64,000 nt of DNA, from the NCBI GenBank assembly GCA_905215525.1, contig CAJMQJ010000006.1, positions 73,860 through 137,859 of the forward strand, read 5' to 3'. Shown one piece after another: positions 63,370-64,000 of this stretch. A program made the position numbers and the translations under genes. How positions within the stretch are numbered: position 1 is the stretch's first letter; every line of letters starts with the position of its first letter. This DNA comes from an uncultured bacterium (GTDB lineage Bacteria > Actinomycetota > Coriobacteriia > Coriobacteriales > Coriobacteriaceae). The notes below the pieces were generated by a model that was not told the origin of the DNA, searched no databases, and saw only the letters and a list, made by a program, of their open reading frames with translations.

Positions 63370-63837
63370 ATGGACGATCAAAAACAGGACAACACGTTTA
63401 TGCCGGAGCAGGACGAAGCATCCAGCCCGCAACCGATTCGATTCCATCACCCCCACATCTCGCAAGAGCCCATCAATGATCCAGAGCCCAAATATGTGAC
63501 AAGAAACCGATATCAAACACTCGAAGAGGCACAAACGGGACGCAAACATATGGGCGTCGCCTCGGGAGACCCTGTATATCTGAAAGACGCACCATTATCT
63601 AAAAACAGCGTAGCCAGTGATGAGCCAATGAAAGCATCCGCCGCTCATCAACAAAGAGGGCCTCGACCCAAGCAAACCTTGACGCATTCGGCTCGCTATC
63701 TCGAAACGCCAAAACAGGGAAAATCAATCTTCGTTTCGTCAAGTAAACGACACAAGCAGCATCAGCTGACAATTCTGCTTTTGATCATTGCGGCCATAGC
63801 AGTTGCCCTTGTTATACGATTTATTTTCTTTAAATAA
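63370..63837 (+). CDS. Unknown small membrane-anchored protein
   Basis: A 155-residue protein with AAGGGC upstream. Residues 1-125 are polar, Pro/His/Lys-rich and probably disordered, and residues 131-151 form one C-terminal transmembrane helix (LTILLLIIAAIAVALVIRFIF). It is a tail-anchored-like topology with most of the protein in the cytoplasm. No recognisable family. Confidence 0.65.
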   Translation: MDDQKQDNTFMPEQDEASSPQPIRFHHPHISQEPINDPEPKYVTRNRYQTLEEAQTGRKHMGVASGDPVYLKDAPLSKNSVASDEPMKASAAHQQRGPRPKQTLTHSARYLETPKQGKSIFVSSSKRHKQHQLTILLLIIAAIAVALVIRFIFFK

Positions 63838-63902
63838 AGGCTCAATACCAAAAACAACAAGATCGTCTGGTGTAATTGAGTCATTTACGCCCCGTAAACG
63901 CA

Positions 63903-63937
63903 AAAAAGGGGGAGGCCGCGAGGCCTCCCCCTTCTTC
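63903..63937 (-). terminator. Terminator at the window's right edge
   Basis: GGGGGAGGCC pairs perfectly with GGCCTCCCCC around a 4-base loop, then TTTTTT on the minus strand, so it closes a gene coming from the right. Confidence 0.8.
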
Positions 63938-64000
63938 AATCTCGACGACGGCTCGGTGCCGTCCACCGGTCAGCGGCGCCCTGGCCTCCCACGGGCTGGC
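63936..64000 (-). CDS. 3' end of an unidentified gene from the right
   Basis: A minus frame from 64000 ends with ADRWTAPSRRRD and TGA at 63938-63936, immediately before the terminator. Only about 21 residues are in the window, too little to identify the product; the frame is chosen because its stop abuts the hairpin. Confidence 0.35.
   Translation of the reverse strand, partial: QPVGGQGAADRWTAPSRRRD

Overview
The window looks like chromosome of a high-GC Gram-positive bacterium of the class Coriobacteriia, most like Collinsella. This rests on overall gene style and recalled family features: LANTGD sorting motifs, Gut-type PTS, many paired ABC exporters, and the tilS-hpt-ftsH order. No database search was possible. 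Genes are dense, most on the minus strand, and many end in strong GC-rich hairpin terminators. I see no rRNA, CRISPR array, integrase or transposase.

Layout. 1-4349: minus-strand surface operon of a SipW-type signal peptidase, a TasA-like protein, a second SipW-dependent protein and a large exported GLUG-like protein that runs off the left edge. 4350-6151: AT-rich DNA, a 62-bp repeat cluster, a flavodoxin-like gene and a 23-bp periodic array. 6152-9868: a heterodimeric ABC exporter. 10082-12349: two tandemly duplicated coiled-coil LANTGD proteins, the second frameshifted. 12571-13233: long inverted repeats around the SRP RNA gene. 13249-20000: a TadA-glycerate kinase fusion, tRNA-Ser(UGA), a TetR regulator, LemA, IlvE, DedA and CysE. 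20111-24364: a second heterodimeric ABC exporter with its MarR repressor and a clear double operator. 24530-29755: a small conserved protein, a nitroreductase, a membrane protein, a Fis-type regulator with a degraded AAA+ domain, a YeiH-family exporter and a GntR regulator. 29870-40549: an accessory-flavoured stretch with glmS, a LacI regulator, a DUF4143-type ATPase, two near-identical HAD phosphatases, LarE, an AlbA_2 regulator under a ten-box array, a secreted nuclease and five copies of a dispersed GGGACAGG hairpin element.

40830-48150: a sugar-alcohol locus with a GntR/UTRA regulator, an archaeal-type TIM-barrel isomerase, Gut PTS IIA, GutM, IIBC and IIC, an FGGY kinase, a class II aldolase and a HAD phosphatase. 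It shares ATAGACGTCTAT operators but has no polyol-phosphate dehydrogenase in the window. 48327-57172: an EF-G-like GTPase, a polar amino-acid ABC importer, an RNA m5U methyltransferase, a PHP phosphoesterase and an aminotransferase. 57343-61724: the ftsH-hpt-tilS operon. 61773-64000: a WalJ-like metallo-hydrolase, Hsp20, a small membrane protein and the edge of another gene.

The most unusual material is non-coding: long self-complementary elements with arms of about 20-32 bp, often with a second hairpin nested inside, next to gene ends; the TTTAGAGAGA array at the AlbA_2 gene; the GTTTCAC array; and the REP-like family. Notable proteins are the TadA-glycerate kinase fusion, the dehydrogenase-less Gut operon, and the C-tract frameshift in a surface protein.
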